Positions 15,986 through 24,450 of a DNA stretch of 64,000 bases are shown piece after piece. Each line of letters begins with the position of its first letter. Position 1 is the stretch's first letter. The position numbers were made by a program, and so were the translations under genes. The notes under the pieces are model-generated. The model saw only the letters and a program-made list of their open reading frames with translations, did no database searches and was not told where the DNA came from. This stretch comes from Kutzneria sp. CA-103260 (GTDB lineage Bacteria; Actinomycetota; Actinomycetes; Mycobacteriales; Pseudonocardiaceae), in the NCBI RefSeq assembly GCF_018263855.1, contig NZ_CP073318.1, positions 3,844,001 through 3,908,000 of the forward strand, written 5' to 3'.

Positions 15986-16914
15986 GTCTGGTCCGTTCCG
16001 TGACTCGGGAGGTGCGCGAGCGCCTCGGCGAGGATGGGCTGGGCGGCGGTGCCGCCGGCGGCCCGGGTGGAGAGCGCGCCGCACGCGACGGCGAGCGCGA
16101 GCCGGCGGTGGGCCGGCAGCTCGCTCAACAGTCCCGTGATGAAACCGGCGTTGAAGCTGTCCCCGGCCCCCACAGCGTCCACAGTGGACACCGTGATGGT
16201 CGGGCATTGAACGAGTTCGTGGCCGTCATGGGACAACCCGCCGTCGGCGCCGTTCTTCACGGCGACGAGCCGGCCGCCCTCGGCCAGTGCGGCGGCGGCC
16301 TCGACCAGATCGGCCCGCCGACTGAGTTTGCGCGCCTCGGCGGCGTTGGGCAGCACCACATCGGTCTCGGCCAACACGTCCCCGGTGTCCCACCGCCCGG
16401 CCGGATCGTCGTTGGTGTCCAGCGAAGTCGTGGCGCCATGCCGGTGGGCCTCGCGGAACAGCGCCGGAACATCCAGCCTGGGCAACAGGAAGTACGACGA
16501 GCTGTGCACGTGCCGGCTCGTCGCCAGCACCTCCGGCGGCACGTCGGCGGCCACGGTGCGGGCCAGCGTGCCGGCCGCGGTCAGGATCGCCCGGTCACTT
16601 CCCCGCGTCAGCACGGTCGTGAGCGGCGTGCCGGCCTCGTCGTCCGTGACCAGGAAGCACGCCACGCCGGCGGCCGTCAGCAGATCCCGAACCAGGCCAC
16701 CGGCATGGTCGCGGCCGACCCGACCGGCGAACGCGACCCGCAGGCCGAGCCGGGCCGCGCCGCAGGCGGTGATCGCGCCGGACCCGCCGAGCACGATCGA
16801 CCCCGCCGGCACCAGCACCTCGCGCTGGCCGAACTCGATCGGGTCGGGCACCGGGCCGATGACGACGTCCGGATTGGCGTCGCCGACGACGAGCAGGTCG
16901 AAGTCGTGGTGCAT
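15982..16914 (-). CDS. PfkB-family carbohydrate kinase
   Basis: A 310-aa ribokinase-fold sugar kinase. The N-terminal LLVVGDANPDVVIG and LGGSGAITACGAARLGL give the sugar-binding start. The C-terminal signature VDAVGAGDSFNAGFITGLL contains the catalytic Asp of the GAGD motif. It would use ATP to phosphorylate a sugar or sugar acid released by the GH4 enzyme encoded next door. It overlaps GH4 by 4 nt (ATGA) and follows the permease stop by 3 nt, so it belongs to the same transcript. The sugar is unknown. Confidence 0.9.
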   Translation of the reverse strand: MHHDFDLLVVGDANPDVVIGPVPDPIEFGQREVLVPAGSIVLGGSGAITACGAARLGLRVAFAGRVGRDHAGGLVRDLLTAAGVACFLVTDDEAGTPLTTVLTRGSDRAILTAAGTLARTVAADVPPEVLATSRHVHSSSYFLLPRLDVPALFREAHRHGATTSLDTNDDPAGRWDTGDVLAETDVVLPNAAEARKLSRRADLVEAAAALAEGGRLVAVKNGADGGLSHDGHELVQCPTITVSTVDAVGAGDSFNAGFITGLLSELPAHRRLALAVACGALSTRAAGGTAAQPILAEALAHLPSHGTDQT

Positions 16915-16917
16915 GGC

Positions 16918-17784
16918 TCAACCCTTGAGACCGCTGGAGGTGATGGACTGGATGAAGGCCCGCTGCGCGCCCAGGAAGGCCAGCAGCACCGGCAGCACGG
17001 TGATCAGGTTGCCGGCCATCACCGCCGACCACTGGGTGTGGTGCAGGCCCTGGAACGTCGTCAGCCCCAACTGGAGCGTGTAGTGGCTGTCGTGGTTGAT
17101 CGCGATCAGCGGCCAGGTCAGATCGTTCCACGTGCTCAGAAAGGTCAGCACGGCCACGGTGCTCAGCGCCGGGCGGGACAGCGGCAGCACGATCCGGAAC
17201 AGCACCCGCAGCCGGGAACAGCCGTCGATCCAGGCGGCCTCCTCCAGCTCGCGGGGCAGCGACAGGAAGAACTGCCGCAGCAGGAACACCGACAGCGGCG
17301 TGACCAGTGACGGCACGATCAGCGCGCCCAACGAGTCGATCAGGCCCAGCCACTTCATCACCAGGAAGGTCGGGATCATGGTGAGCTGGAAGGGAATCGC
17401 CATCGTGGCCAGCATGGTGGCCAGCAGCGCCCGCGAGCCGGTGAACCGCATCCGGGCGAACGCGTAGCCGCCGAGCGCCCCGAACAGCAGGTTGGCCACC
17501 ACGGTCACGGCCGACACGATCAGCGAGTTGCCGAACCAGGTCGGGAACAGCGCGTTGGCCAGCACGTACCGGAAGCCGCCGAGGTCGATGCCGGCCGGCC
17601 ACAGGGCCGGCGGGAACCGGTTGATCTCCGCGTCGCTCATCACCGAGCTGAGCACCAGCCACACCAGCGGGATCACGAACAGCAGCGCCAGCGGCGCCAG
17701 CAGCAGGTGCCAGGGGCTGAACGGCAGCCGCCACGGGCGTTTCGCCCTGGTCTCGACGGTGCTCACGGCGATCGTGGCGGTCAT
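16918..17784 (-). CDS. ABC sugar transporter permease, MalG-type
   Basis: A 288-aa inner membrane protein with about six hydrophobic segments, starting with a basic tail and the helix LLLAPLALLFVIPLVWLVLSS. The cytoplasmic EAA loop reads LEEAAWIDGCSRLRVLFRIVLPLSRPA, typical of the MalG half of carbohydrate importers, which docks to the ATPase. No ATPase gene is present in the operon, so it probably shares a general MsiK-like ATPase encoded elsewhere, as is common in actinomycetes. ATG 17784 overlaps the other permease by 4 nt. Confidence 0.9.
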   Translation of the reverse strand: MTATIAVSTVETRAKRPWRLPFSPWHLLLAPLALLFVIPLVWLVLSSVMSDAEINRFPPALWPAGIDLGGFRYVLANALFPTWFGNSLIVSAVTVVANLLFGALGGYAFARMRFTGSRALLATMLATMAIPFQLTMIPTFLVMKWLGLIDSLGALIVPSLVTPLSVFLLRQFFLSLPRELEEAAWIDGCSRLRVLFRIVLPLSRPALSTVAVLTFLSTWNDLTWPLIAINHDSHYTLQLGLTTFQGLHHTQWSAVMAGNLITVLPVLLAFLGAQRAFIQSITSSGLKG

Positions 17785-18716
17785 CGCGCCGCTCCTTCCG
17801 GGGTGCGCCGCCGGGCCAGCCGCAGCACGACCGCGGCGACCAGCAGCACGACCGCCAGCACGTACGCGGCCGCGGCGCCGTAGCCGGCGGTAAAGTTCTT
17901 GAACGCCTGCTCCCAGATGAAGTAGACGATCACGGTGGTGGAGCCGAGCGGGCCGCCCCTGGTCGTCACGTAGACCAGGTCGAACACCTGCAACGAGTTG
18001 ATCACCTGCCACAGCAGCAGGAACACCGTCACCGGCGCGACGGCCGGCAGCGTGATGTGCCGCAGCAGCTGCCAGCGACCGGCCCCGTCCAGCCGGCCGG
18101 CCTCGATCAGCGACGGCGGCACGTCCTGGAGCGCGGCCAGGTAGATCACCACGCAGAACCCGGTGCCGCTCCACAAGGTGATCGCGACCAGCACCGCCAG
18201 CGCCTGGGACGGATCGGTGAGGAAGCCCTGCGGCGAGACGCCGAGGTGGTGCAGCACGGAGTTGGCCACACCGAACTGCGGGTCCAGCACGAACGAGAAC
18301 AGCACGCCCTGCGCGGTCGCGGAGATCACGAACGGCACCACGAACATGGTGCGGTACAGGCCGACGAACCGGATCCGCCGGTTGAGCGCCAAAGCCAGCA
18401 GCAGCCCGAGCACGATGCTCAGCGGCACGTAGCAGGCCGTGTACAGCACCGTGTTGCCGACGGCCTGGGCGAAGTGCGGGTCCTTGGCCAGCGCCGCGTA
18501 GTTGTCCAGGCCGACGAACCGGCTGGGCGTCACCAGATCGCTGGCCTGCAACGACAACAACAGCGACCAGACCACCGGCACGACGCTCAGGCCGATGATC
18601 ACCACCACCGCCGGGGACAGGTACACCCATGCGGTGGCGGCCTCGCCACGGGCGCGGCGGGACGGACGGCGGTCGACCCCCGCGAGGGTGATCGGCTTCG
18701 GCAGACCCTGGGGCAT
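17781..18716 (-). CDS. ABC sugar transporter permease, MalF-type
   Basis: A 311-aa inner membrane protein with about six helices, the first at about residues 30-50 (AWVYLSPAVVVIIGLSVVP). It carries the EAA loop PPSLIEAGRLDGAGRWQLLRHITLPAVAP, which contacts the ATPase. It pairs with the MalG-type protein encoded next to form the translocation channel for an oligosaccharide. ATG 18716 is preferred over GTG 18722 because GAGGAGG lies 7 nt upstream of the ATG but only 1 nt from the GTG. It is 12 nt downstream of the solute-binding protein gene. Confidence 0.9.
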   Translation of the reverse strand: MPQGLPKPITLAGVDRRPSRRARGEAATAWVYLSPAVVVIIGLSVVPVVWSLLLSLQASDLVTPSRFVGLDNYAALAKDPHFAQAVGNTVLYTACYVPLSIVLGLLLALALNRRIRFVGLYRTMFVVPFVISATAQGVLFSFVLDPQFGVANSVLHHLGVSPQGFLTDPSQALAVLVAITLWSGTGFCVVIYLAALQDVPPSLIEAGRLDGAGRWQLLRHITLPAVAPVTVFLLLWQVINSLQVFDLVYVTTRGGPLGSTTVIVYFIWEQAFKNFTAGYGAAAAYVLAVVLLVAAVVLRLARRRTPEGAAR

Positions 18717-18728
18717 GGCCACACCTCC

Positions 18729-20027
18729 TCAGCGGGGAATGATCAGGGCCGCGTCGGCCTCGTCGGCGCAGGCCCGCATCGCCTGCGCCGGCGTGCTCCG
18801 GTTGAGCAGCATCGACACGATCGCCGTGCCCACGGCCTGCGAGACCTGCGGATAGGCCGGGTGGGCGGGCCGCACCCGCGCCGAGGTCAGCGCGTCCACG
18901 AAAACCGAGAGTCCCTCGGTCTGGGCGGCGTTGTCATGCCACTCCTTGCGGTTCTCCGCGTCCTTGCTCAGCGGCAGGCTGCCCGCGGCCACGTCCCAGC
19001 GCACGTCCTGGGCCGGATCGGTCAGCCAGCGCACGAACGTGCGGGCCGCCCGCACCCGGGCCGGGCCGTTGTCGAACAGCGTCCAGGTGTCCGGGCCGGA
19101 GATGGTCACCGGCTTGCCGCCGAACGTCGGCAGCGGCGCCACGTGATAGTCCACACCGGACTGGATGATGTCCGGCAGCTGCCACGGCCCGGTCATCACC
19201 ATGCCCATCCGGCCCGACTCGAACACCTGGTACAGCTGCTCGCTGCCGGCTTTGGGGTCGATGTAGACGCTCTTGTCCGTGGCCAGTCGCCGAACCACGC
19301 CCAGCGCCCGTTCCCCTTCCTGGCGGAAGCCGATGCCGGTGCCGTCGGCGTCGATGATCTGTCCGCCCAGGTCCCAGACCATAGGCCACAGCCGCCACAC
19401 CGTGTCCTCGTCGCCGGTGCCCGGCCAGCCGGTGCCGAACACCCCACCGGCCGGGTCGGTCAGTTTCTTGGCCGTGGCCAGGAAGTCCGACCAGGACCAG
19501 CCCGGCTTCGGCAGCGGGAGGCCGGCCTGGTCGAACAGGGTCTTGTTGCACACCACGGCCAGCGTGTCGACCACCGCCGGCACCGCCCGCACGCGGCCGT
19601 TGACCGTGACGGCGTCGCGTGCGGGCTGCCAGTAGTCGGTCCACGGCACGGACCAGGAGCGCACCTCGTCGGTCATGTCCACCACCTGCGGGCTGCGCGC
19701 CACACTCGGCAGGTCGGCGCCGAAGATGTAGGCGATGTCCGGGTGCGAGCCGGAGGCCAGCGCGGTCATCACCTTCTCCAGCAGCCCGTCGGCCAGCGCG
19801 CCGCCGCTGGTGTCGACCACGATGTCCGGGTGGCCGCGCTGGAAGTCGGCGATCAGCGCCTCGATGACCTTGCGGCCGGAGTCGTTCTGCCCGTGCCACA
19901 GCTCGATGGTCACCCGGCCGTCCGGGCCGACGCCGTCGTCCGGGCCGCCGCACCCGGCCACGACGCCGGCCAGCGCCGTGATGCCCAGGCCGCGCAGCAC
20001 ATCCCGGCGGGAGAGGTGCGCTCCCAT
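18729..20027 (-). CDS. ABC transporter sugar-binding lipoprotein
   Basis: A 432-aa extracellular solute-binding protein of the family 1 (MalE/UgpB-like) type. The N-terminus SRRDVLRGLGITALAGVVAGCGG combines a twin-arginine motif with a lipobox, so it is probably Tat-exported and lipid-anchored at the Cys near residue 26. The start of the mature chain VTIELWHGQNDSGRKVIEALIADFQ and GSHPDIAYIFG are typical of this family. It captures the oligosaccharide for the two permeases. ATG 20027 follows the GH114 stop by only 2 nt, so the secreted hydrolase and its uptake protein are cotranscribed. Confidence 0.92.
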   Translation of the reverse strand: MGAHLSRRDVLRGLGITALAGVVAGCGGPDDGVGPDGRVTIELWHGQNDSGRKVIEALIADFQRGHPDIVVDTSGGALADGLLEKVMTALASGSHPDIAYIFGADLPSVARSPQVVDMTDEVRSWSVPWTDYWQPARDAVTVNGRVRAVPAVVDTLAVVCNKTLFDQAGLPLPKPGWSWSDFLATAKKLTDPAGGVFGTGWPGTGDEDTVWRLWPMVWDLGGQIIDADGTGIGFRQEGERALGVVRRLATDKSVYIDPKAGSEQLYQVFESGRMGMVMTGPWQLPDIIQSGVDYHVAPLPTFGGKPVTISGPDTWTLFDNGPARVRAARTFVRWLTDPAQDVRWDVAAGSLPLSKDAENRKEWHDNAAQTEGLSVFVDALTSARVRPAHPAYPQVSQAVGTAIVSMLLNRSTPAQAMRACADEADAALIIPR

Positions 20028-20029
20028 GA

Positions 20030-20827
20030 TCAGCAGGTTCGGCGGACGTAGCTGCCGCTGCCGGGCGCGGTGACGTCGACGTCCCGCTCCACGACGCTGA
20101 GGGTGCTCCCCCACTTCGAGCACGCCTTGGCCAGGCCGCTGTCGCTGTACTCGATGACCTCGACCTTGTTGTCGAACGCCGAGGCGTAGTCGCCGCACTC
20201 GCCGTACTCGGCGCACTCCTCGGCGACGGCGAAGTCGAGGCCGTTGGCCTTGGCGTTGCCGGCGAGCTCGCTGGTGTTCTTCTGCGCGATCGCCAGCCCG
20301 CGGCTGTGCGCGTGCGACGAGAGCAGTCGGATGTAGGCCTGCGCCTGGTCAGCCGTCAGCAGCTTCTGCGAACGGGTGTAGCTGTCGTAGTTGTCCGGCT
20401 CGACGCCGTTGAACCCCTTGTCGGCGCACTGGTCGATCCAGGAGTCGACCTTGGCCGCCACCCGGCTGCGCTTGTCGGCGGTGCGCAGGTCCAGCAGGGC
20501 CTCGTTCCAGTCGGGATCCTTGACCACTGTGCCGCTGGCGTCCCGCAGCAGCAGGTCGGCGTCCCAGTCGCCGTCGGCGCCGGTCTGCGCCTGGAAAGCG
20601 TTGACGTAGCAGATGTTGTAGAGCCCGGTGGCCGGGCTGGCATCGTGGTCGCGACTGACCACCTTGACACCGGACGGCGGGGTGTAGGCGCTGCCGATCT
20701 GGTAGTCGAACCCGGCATGCACCGGCGGTGTGGTCACCGCCGCACTCGCGTCCGAAGTGGACGCGCACAGCATGCCGCCGACCAGTGTCGCGACAAAACC
20801 CAGGGCTGGCAGGGAAGTCAGGGCCAT
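20030..20827 (-). CDS. Secreted GH114-type endo-alpha-1,4-polygalactosaminidase
   Basis: A 265-aa exported TIM-barrel glycosidase. A signal peptide covers about residues 1-30 (to DASA). The mature chain shows GH114 features: the start FDYQIGSAY, CYVNAFQAQTGADGDWD, FNGVEPDNYDSYT with the acidic residues expected in the active site, LAIAQKN and FAVAEECAEYGECGDY. Enzymes of this family cut alpha-1,4-linked polygalactosamine. The frame starts at GTG 20854, but ATG 20827 gives the cleanest signal peptide and has GGAG 8 nt upstream. It is the first gene of the carbohydrate operon, so it likely makes the oligosaccharides that the ABC importer takes up. Confidence 0.85.
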   Translation of the reverse strand: MALTSLPALGFVATLVGGMLCASTSDASAAVTTPPVHAGFDYQIGSAYTPPSGVKVVSRDHDASPATGLYNICYVNAFQAQTGADGDWDADLLLRDASGTVVKDPDWNEALLDLRTADKRSRVAAKVDSWIDQCADKGFNGVEPDNYDSYTRSQKLLTADQAQAYIRLLSSHAHSRGLAIAQKNTSELAGNAKANGLDFAVAEECAEYGECGDYASAFDNKVEVIEYSDSGLAKACSKWGSTLSVVERDVDVTAPGSGSYVRRTC

Positions 20828-20966
20828 CGTCCAACTCCGACTGCTGGCGGACACGTCCCCGCCTCGGACGCCGGGCGTCCTGGCGACTCAGTCCGGGCTC
20901 GCACAAGGCATACCGGCTGGGCGTGTCATCTGCCGCCGCGGGCCGTGGCCCGTCGGGGTGCACCCG

Positions 20967-20995
20967 AGTAAAGGGCCTGGCCGGTTGCTTGTCAA
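20967..20995 (-). promoter_or_regulatory. Sigma-70 promoter of the carbohydrate operon
   Basis: On the minus strand a perfect -35 box TTGACA (20995-20990) is followed by a 17-nt spacer and a -10 box TTTACT (20972-20967). Transcription would begin near 20960, leaving a leader of about 130 nt before the GH114 start. This is the clearest consensus promoter in the window. Confidence 0.65.
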
Positions 20996-21018
20996 GCGTC
21001 GCAACGAGATTCGTCCGG

Positions 21019-22191
21019 TCATGACACAGCCTCGAAGTGCCGGGCCACTGCCGGATCGAGCACCGGCACGGCGACCGGTGTCGCCCCGGACCGCAGCGAG
21101 GTCGTGGCGGCGGCCGCCGCGGCAACCGCTTCCCGGGCGGCGACCGGCGACGTATCGGTCGGGCCGCCGTCGGCGGCGAAGCGGAGGAACTCGGCCACCA
21201 GCGCCTGGTCCGCGCCGCCGTGCAGGTCCTGCCGCGCGATGGGCACCGCGAGGTCGGCGTCCCGCCGGTAGCCGGACCTTCGCCGGTTCCAGACGTTGAT
21301 CGTCGCGTCGTCGCCGTCGAGGCCGTCGCCGAAGTTCTCCAGCCGGCCCTCGTCGCCGATCACCGTGTAGTTGCGCCAGTAGTCCGGGGTGAAGTGACAC
21401 TGCTGGTAGCTGGTGAACACGCCGTTGTCGAGCCGGGTGAGCATCATGCTCAGGTCCTCGACGTCGATCACCAGGTGCAGGTCGCGCAGCCGGGACGGCG
21501 GCCAGACCGCCGGGTCGTACCAGTCCCCCATCCGCCGGCCGTCCGGGTCGTCCGCGCGGCGGTGGGGGTTGTCCCCGTACACCGTCAGCCCGCCCATGGC
21601 GACCACGTCCCGGGAGTAGCCGCCGGCCAGCCAGTGGATCACGTCGATGTCGTGCGCGCCCTTCTGCAACAGCAGACCGGTGGTCTTGGCCCGTTCGGCG
21701 TGCCAGTCCTTGAAGTAGAAGTCGCCGCCGTGGCCGACGAAGTGCCGGCACCACACCGACTTCACCCGGCCGATGGCCCCCTCGTCGATCAGCTCCCGCA
21801 TCCGCCGCAGCATCGGCAGGTGCCGCAGGTTGTGCCCCACGTACAGGCGGCTGCCGGTGCGGGCCGCCGTGGCCAGCACCTCGTCGCAGTCGGCCAGACT
21901 GATCGCCAGCGGCTTGTCCACGAACACCGCGACGCCGGCTTCGAGGAAGTACCTCGCCGGCCGGGCGTGCAGATGGTCAGGGGTCAACACGAACACGGCG
22001 TCCAGGTCGTCCTTGACCAGGTCCTCGTACCGCTCTCGGACCACCACCGCCGGCCCGAACAGCTCGCGCGCGTCGGCCCGGCCGCGCGGGTCGGTGTCCG
22101 CGCAGGCGACGACCTCAGCCACCCCGGCCTGGTTGGCCAGGGTGGCCATGCGCGCCCGCTGCCCGACGCCGACTACTCCGATGCGCAGCAT
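21019..22191 (-). CDS. Gfo/Idh/MocA-family NAD(P)-dependent oxidoreductase
   Basis: A 390-aa enzyme with an N-terminal Rossmann fold (MLRIGVVGVGQRARMATLA, then VVACADTD) and the family active-site motif VDKPLAISLADCDEV containing the catalytic Lys. The C-terminal alpha/beta sheet domain contains GAHDIDVIHWLAGG with the expected Asp and His. Members oxidise or reduce sugars, inositols or their derivatives, and some act as glycosidases. It lies directly upstream of the polygalactosaminidase operon on the same strand, but a strong promoter separates them. It may process a released amino sugar. Confidence 0.9.
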   Translation of the reverse strand: MLRIGVVGVGQRARMATLANQAGVAEVVACADTDPRGRADARELFGPAVVVRERYEDLVKDDLDAVFVLTPDHLHARPARYFLEAGVAVFVDKPLAISLADCDEVLATAARTGSRLYVGHNLRHLPMLRRMRELIDEGAIGRVKSVWCRHFVGHGGDFYFKDWHAERAKTTGLLLQKGAHDIDVIHWLAGGYSRDVVAMGGLTVYGDNPHRRADDPDGRRMGDWYDPAVWPPSRLRDLHLVIDVEDLSMMLTRLDNGVFTSYQQCHFTPDYWRNYTVIGDEGRLENFGDGLDGDDATINVWNRRRSGYRRDADLAVPIARQDLHGGADQALVAEFLRFAADGGPTDTSPVAAREAVAAAAAATTSLRSGATPVAVPVLDPAVARHFEAVS

Positions 22192-22254
22192 TCCGCCGAC
22201 CTTAGACGCTCGATTGTGCGCGATCAAGGCCGTCAACGCGCAGTTTCGAGCACG

Positions 22255-22851
22255 TTACGCGGTCCGGCGCACGATTTCGTCGACCAGGTCGTTCGGCAGG
22301 TCGACAATGGCGTCGGCACCCGCCTCGCCGACCGCCGCCGACACAGTTGAGACGTCGCCGGTGTAGACGACGATGGGCGTCCGGCTGCCACTCGCGCGAA
22401 CCTCGCGGATGAAGTTCAGACCCGCGTCCCGGTCGCCGTCGCGGTTGAGGTCGGTGATGATCGCGGCGAAGTCCAACTGGCTCAGGTACTCGTGAGCGGC
22501 CTCGGTCGAGGTCGCCGTCGTGACGAACTTGCCGAGTTCCACGAGCGCGAGCGTCTCGTAGACGTTGTTGTCCGGTTCGTCGTCCACCCACAGGACGCGG
22601 GCAAGGACGCCGGTCTGGCCCAGGCTGGTCAGCTCGACCGCACCCCGGCCACGCTCGCGGCCGGCTTCGCGGACGGCTTCCCGCGCGCTGTCGACGTTCT
22701 GCGGTGAGAGCGTCAGCTTCAGCTTGAAGATGTCCGCGAGCGAGACCTCCAGGCCGCCGGCGCCGCGACGGTTCTGCCCGCGCCACAACAGAACCACGGC
22801 GCCGACGATCACCATGGCGCCGAGGATCAGGACGACCAGTTGCGTGTCCAC
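22255..22851 (-). CDS. Membrane-anchored atypical receiver (REC) domain protein
   Basis: A 198-aa protein with an N-terminal membrane helix (LVVLILGAMVIVGAVVLLW), a charged linker (EAVREAGRERGRG), and a receiver domain over the last 120 residues. The domain has the acidic pair in VLWVDDEPDNN, the phospho-acceptor Asp in AIITDLNRDGD and the switch Thr in PIVVYTGD. At the end of strand 5, where receivers normally have Lys-Pro, it reads DLP, so the conserved Lys is absent. There is no DNA-binding output domain. GTG 22851 has GGGAGG 5 nt upstream; GTG 22857 would overlap the previous stop by 4 nt. It is the third gene of an operon with two unusual proteins. Confidence 0.75.
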   Translation of the reverse strand: MDTQLVVLILGAMVIVGAVVLLWRGQNRRGAGGLEVSLADIFKLKLTLSPQNVDSAREAVREAGRERGRGAVELTSLGQTGVLARVLWVDDEPDNNVYETLALVELGKFVTTATSTEAAHEYLSQLDFAAIITDLNRDGDRDAGLNFIREVRASGSRTPIVVYTGDVSTVSAAVGEAGADAIVDLPNDLVDEIVRRTA

Positions 22852-22853
22852 CG

Positions 22854-23768
22854 TCACCTCCCGGCCAGTGAGATGCCCAGCTCGAACGGAACCCGGGCGA
22901 TCGGGCTGAGCCCTCGGCCCAGCGTCGCGTCGGCGAGCGCCGCTTCCAGGCGGTCACCGTCGAACCGGCGGACGGTCAGCGCGGAGATCCCGGCGATGTC
23001 CAGATCGGCGATGTCGACGGGAGCCGCACCGTTGCGCCACAGGTAGTCGTTGGCGCGGGCCAGACTGATGGCCTCCTCGTAGGCCTGGCACATGGCGACG
23101 AGATGCCTCGCGATCTCGAAGACGTCCTGACCGCTGTCGCCGAGCAGGTTGCGGGCCACCGACCAGAAGCGGTGGATCGGCGTGCCGAGGCTGCCGACCG
23201 GGAGGACGCCCGTGCTGTGCGCCGAGGTCTCCAGGTTTTCGCCCAGCGCCGAGCCGAGAACGTCCCTGCTCGAATAGGCACGGTCCGCGTCAGCCCGGCC
23301 GTCGGCTTGCGTGGCGACCGCACTCGCCGCCACCACGAGGTAGGCCTGTTGTTGCTGCTGGAAGCGGATTTCCGGCATCGGCTGGTACTCGTCCTCGACG
23401 TCGTCCCGCGGACGGTCCGACATGTCGCGCAACGCCTGCGCCAGCACCACGGGGTCCGCACCGCGCTTGCCCCCACCGGCCAGCACTTCGAGATAGGCGC
23501 CGAACGCCTGCCCCAGCTGGAGAAACTGGTCGCCGGCGCGCCGGAGCAGCCGGGTCGCCGGGACCGGGTCGAGGAGCAGCGCCCACTGCGCGGCTTCGCG
23601 CAGCGCGCTCGCGGCGTCGGCGCGCAGGGTGAATGCCAGATCGGCGTCGTCGGAGCCGGCCGATTCGAGTTCCGCCAACGCGGTTTCGGCGTAGGCCCGG
23701 TGGAACCGGATCGCGTTGCGGACCTGCCCCGGGTCGAGACCGAGCGATTCCAGGTGCTGGGTGGCCAT
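22854..23768 (-). CDS. Helical protein of unknown function
   Basis: I do not recognise this 304-aa protein. It is soluble, rich in Ala, Leu and acidic residues, and appears almost entirely alpha-helical: FHRAYAETALAELE, ALREAAQWALLLDP and RRAGDQFLQLGQAFGAYLEV look like tandem helical hairpins of TPR-like type in the first 110 residues. A glutamine run (QQQQQ) sits near residue 140. The second half has another helical stretch (IARHLVAMCQAYEEAISLA). No catalytic motif is visible. Its ATG is 1 nt after the stop of the ADP-ribosyltransferase-like gene, and its stop overlaps the receiver gene's start region, so the three are co-expressed and may form a complex. Confidence 0.6.
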   Translation of the reverse strand: MATQHLESLGLDPGQVRNAIRFHRAYAETALAELESAGSDDADLAFTLRADAASALREAAQWALLLDPVPATRLLRRAGDQFLQLGQAFGAYLEVLAGGGKRGADPVVLAQALRDMSDRPRDDVEDEYQPMPEIRFQQQQQAYLVVAASAVATQADGRADADRAYSSRDVLGSALGENLETSAHSTGVLPVGSLGTPIHRFWSVARNLLGDSGQDVFEIARHLVAMCQAYEEAISLARANDYLWRNGAAPVDIADLDIAGISALTVRRFDGDRLEAALADATLGRGLSPIARVPFELGISLAGR

Positions 23769-23769
23769 G

Positions 23770-24396
23770 TCAGATCAGCTCCCGCACGTTGCTCAGGATC
23801 TCCGGCGGGTTGAAGCGCGGGTTCTGCTGGGTCCAGACCTTGCGGAACTGGTTGGCCGGCGGGTCCAACACCCACTTCTCACACGCGGCGATCTGGTTGT
23901 CCGGCACGATGACCTTGGCGGCCACTTCCCCTTCGGTCTGGTAGGCCGAGTAGCGCCGGTAGGCGTTGAGATCCCGAACCTCCTCGGCGACGCCCTCGAT
24001 GCGGACGGCCGCGCGCGGCGCGAGGAGCACCCAGCAGGTGTACAGGTAGGCGAATTCGTGCTTGCCGAACTCCGTGCCGAACCACAGCGCGGTCTTTCGG
24101 GCCCGGTGCACATGGTTCGTGGCCGCGAGCGTGTCCCGTTCCACCGTTCCCGCCGACAGCGAGATGAACGGGCTGTGCCTGGAGAACGGCAGCCCGGTGG
24201 CGGGATCGTTCTCGGTGAAGTGGTTGACGTGGCGGTCGATGTTGCCCGGCGTCAGCCGGTCGCGAATCTCCCGCGGACTGATCTTGTGCACTTCCCGCCA
24301 CCAGTTGCACACGAGGCCGGCGCGCGTGTCGATCAGCGATCTGGCCGTCCCGTCGTCCGGTAGGTGCAGGCCCTTGACGCACCATTGGATGATCAC
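23770..24396 (-). CDS. Putative ADP-ribosyltransferase-fold protein
   Basis: A 208-aa soluble protein that I cannot place in a named family, but it has the motif order of R-S-E type ADP-ribosyltransferases: an early strand IIQWCVKGLHL, a central strand SPFISLSAGT where toxins have the FxSTS motif, and a late TEGEVAAKVIVPDNQI, comparable to the catalytic E-x-E followed by a Pro-containing loop. GTG 24396 is chosen since GAGGAGG lies 10 nt upstream; the frame to ATG 24432 has no such site. It is the first gene of the three-gene operon. If correct it would modify a protein or nucleic acid using NAD+; other NAD-using or inactive variants of the fold are possible. Confidence 0.4.
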   Translation of the reverse strand: MIIQWCVKGLHLPDDGTARSLIDTRAGLVCNWWREVHKISPREIRDRLTPGNIDRHVNHFTENDPATGLPFSRHSPFISLSAGTVERDTLAATNHVHRARKTALWFGTEFGKHEFAYLYTCWVLLAPRAAVRIEGVAEEVRDLNAYRRYSAYQTEGEVAAKVIVPDNQIAACEKWVLDPPANQFRKVWTQQNPRFNPPEILSNVRELI

Positions 24397-24450
24397 TGCC
24401 GCCCGGCCTCCTCGGATGTGCGCGTGCGACATAGGTCGCGTCCGGGCGGG

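Noticed and set aside
16918-20027. A broken ABC importer because no ATPase gene is in the operon
   Set aside because: Carbohydrate importers of actinomycetes commonly share one ATPase encoded elsewhere, so absence here is normal.
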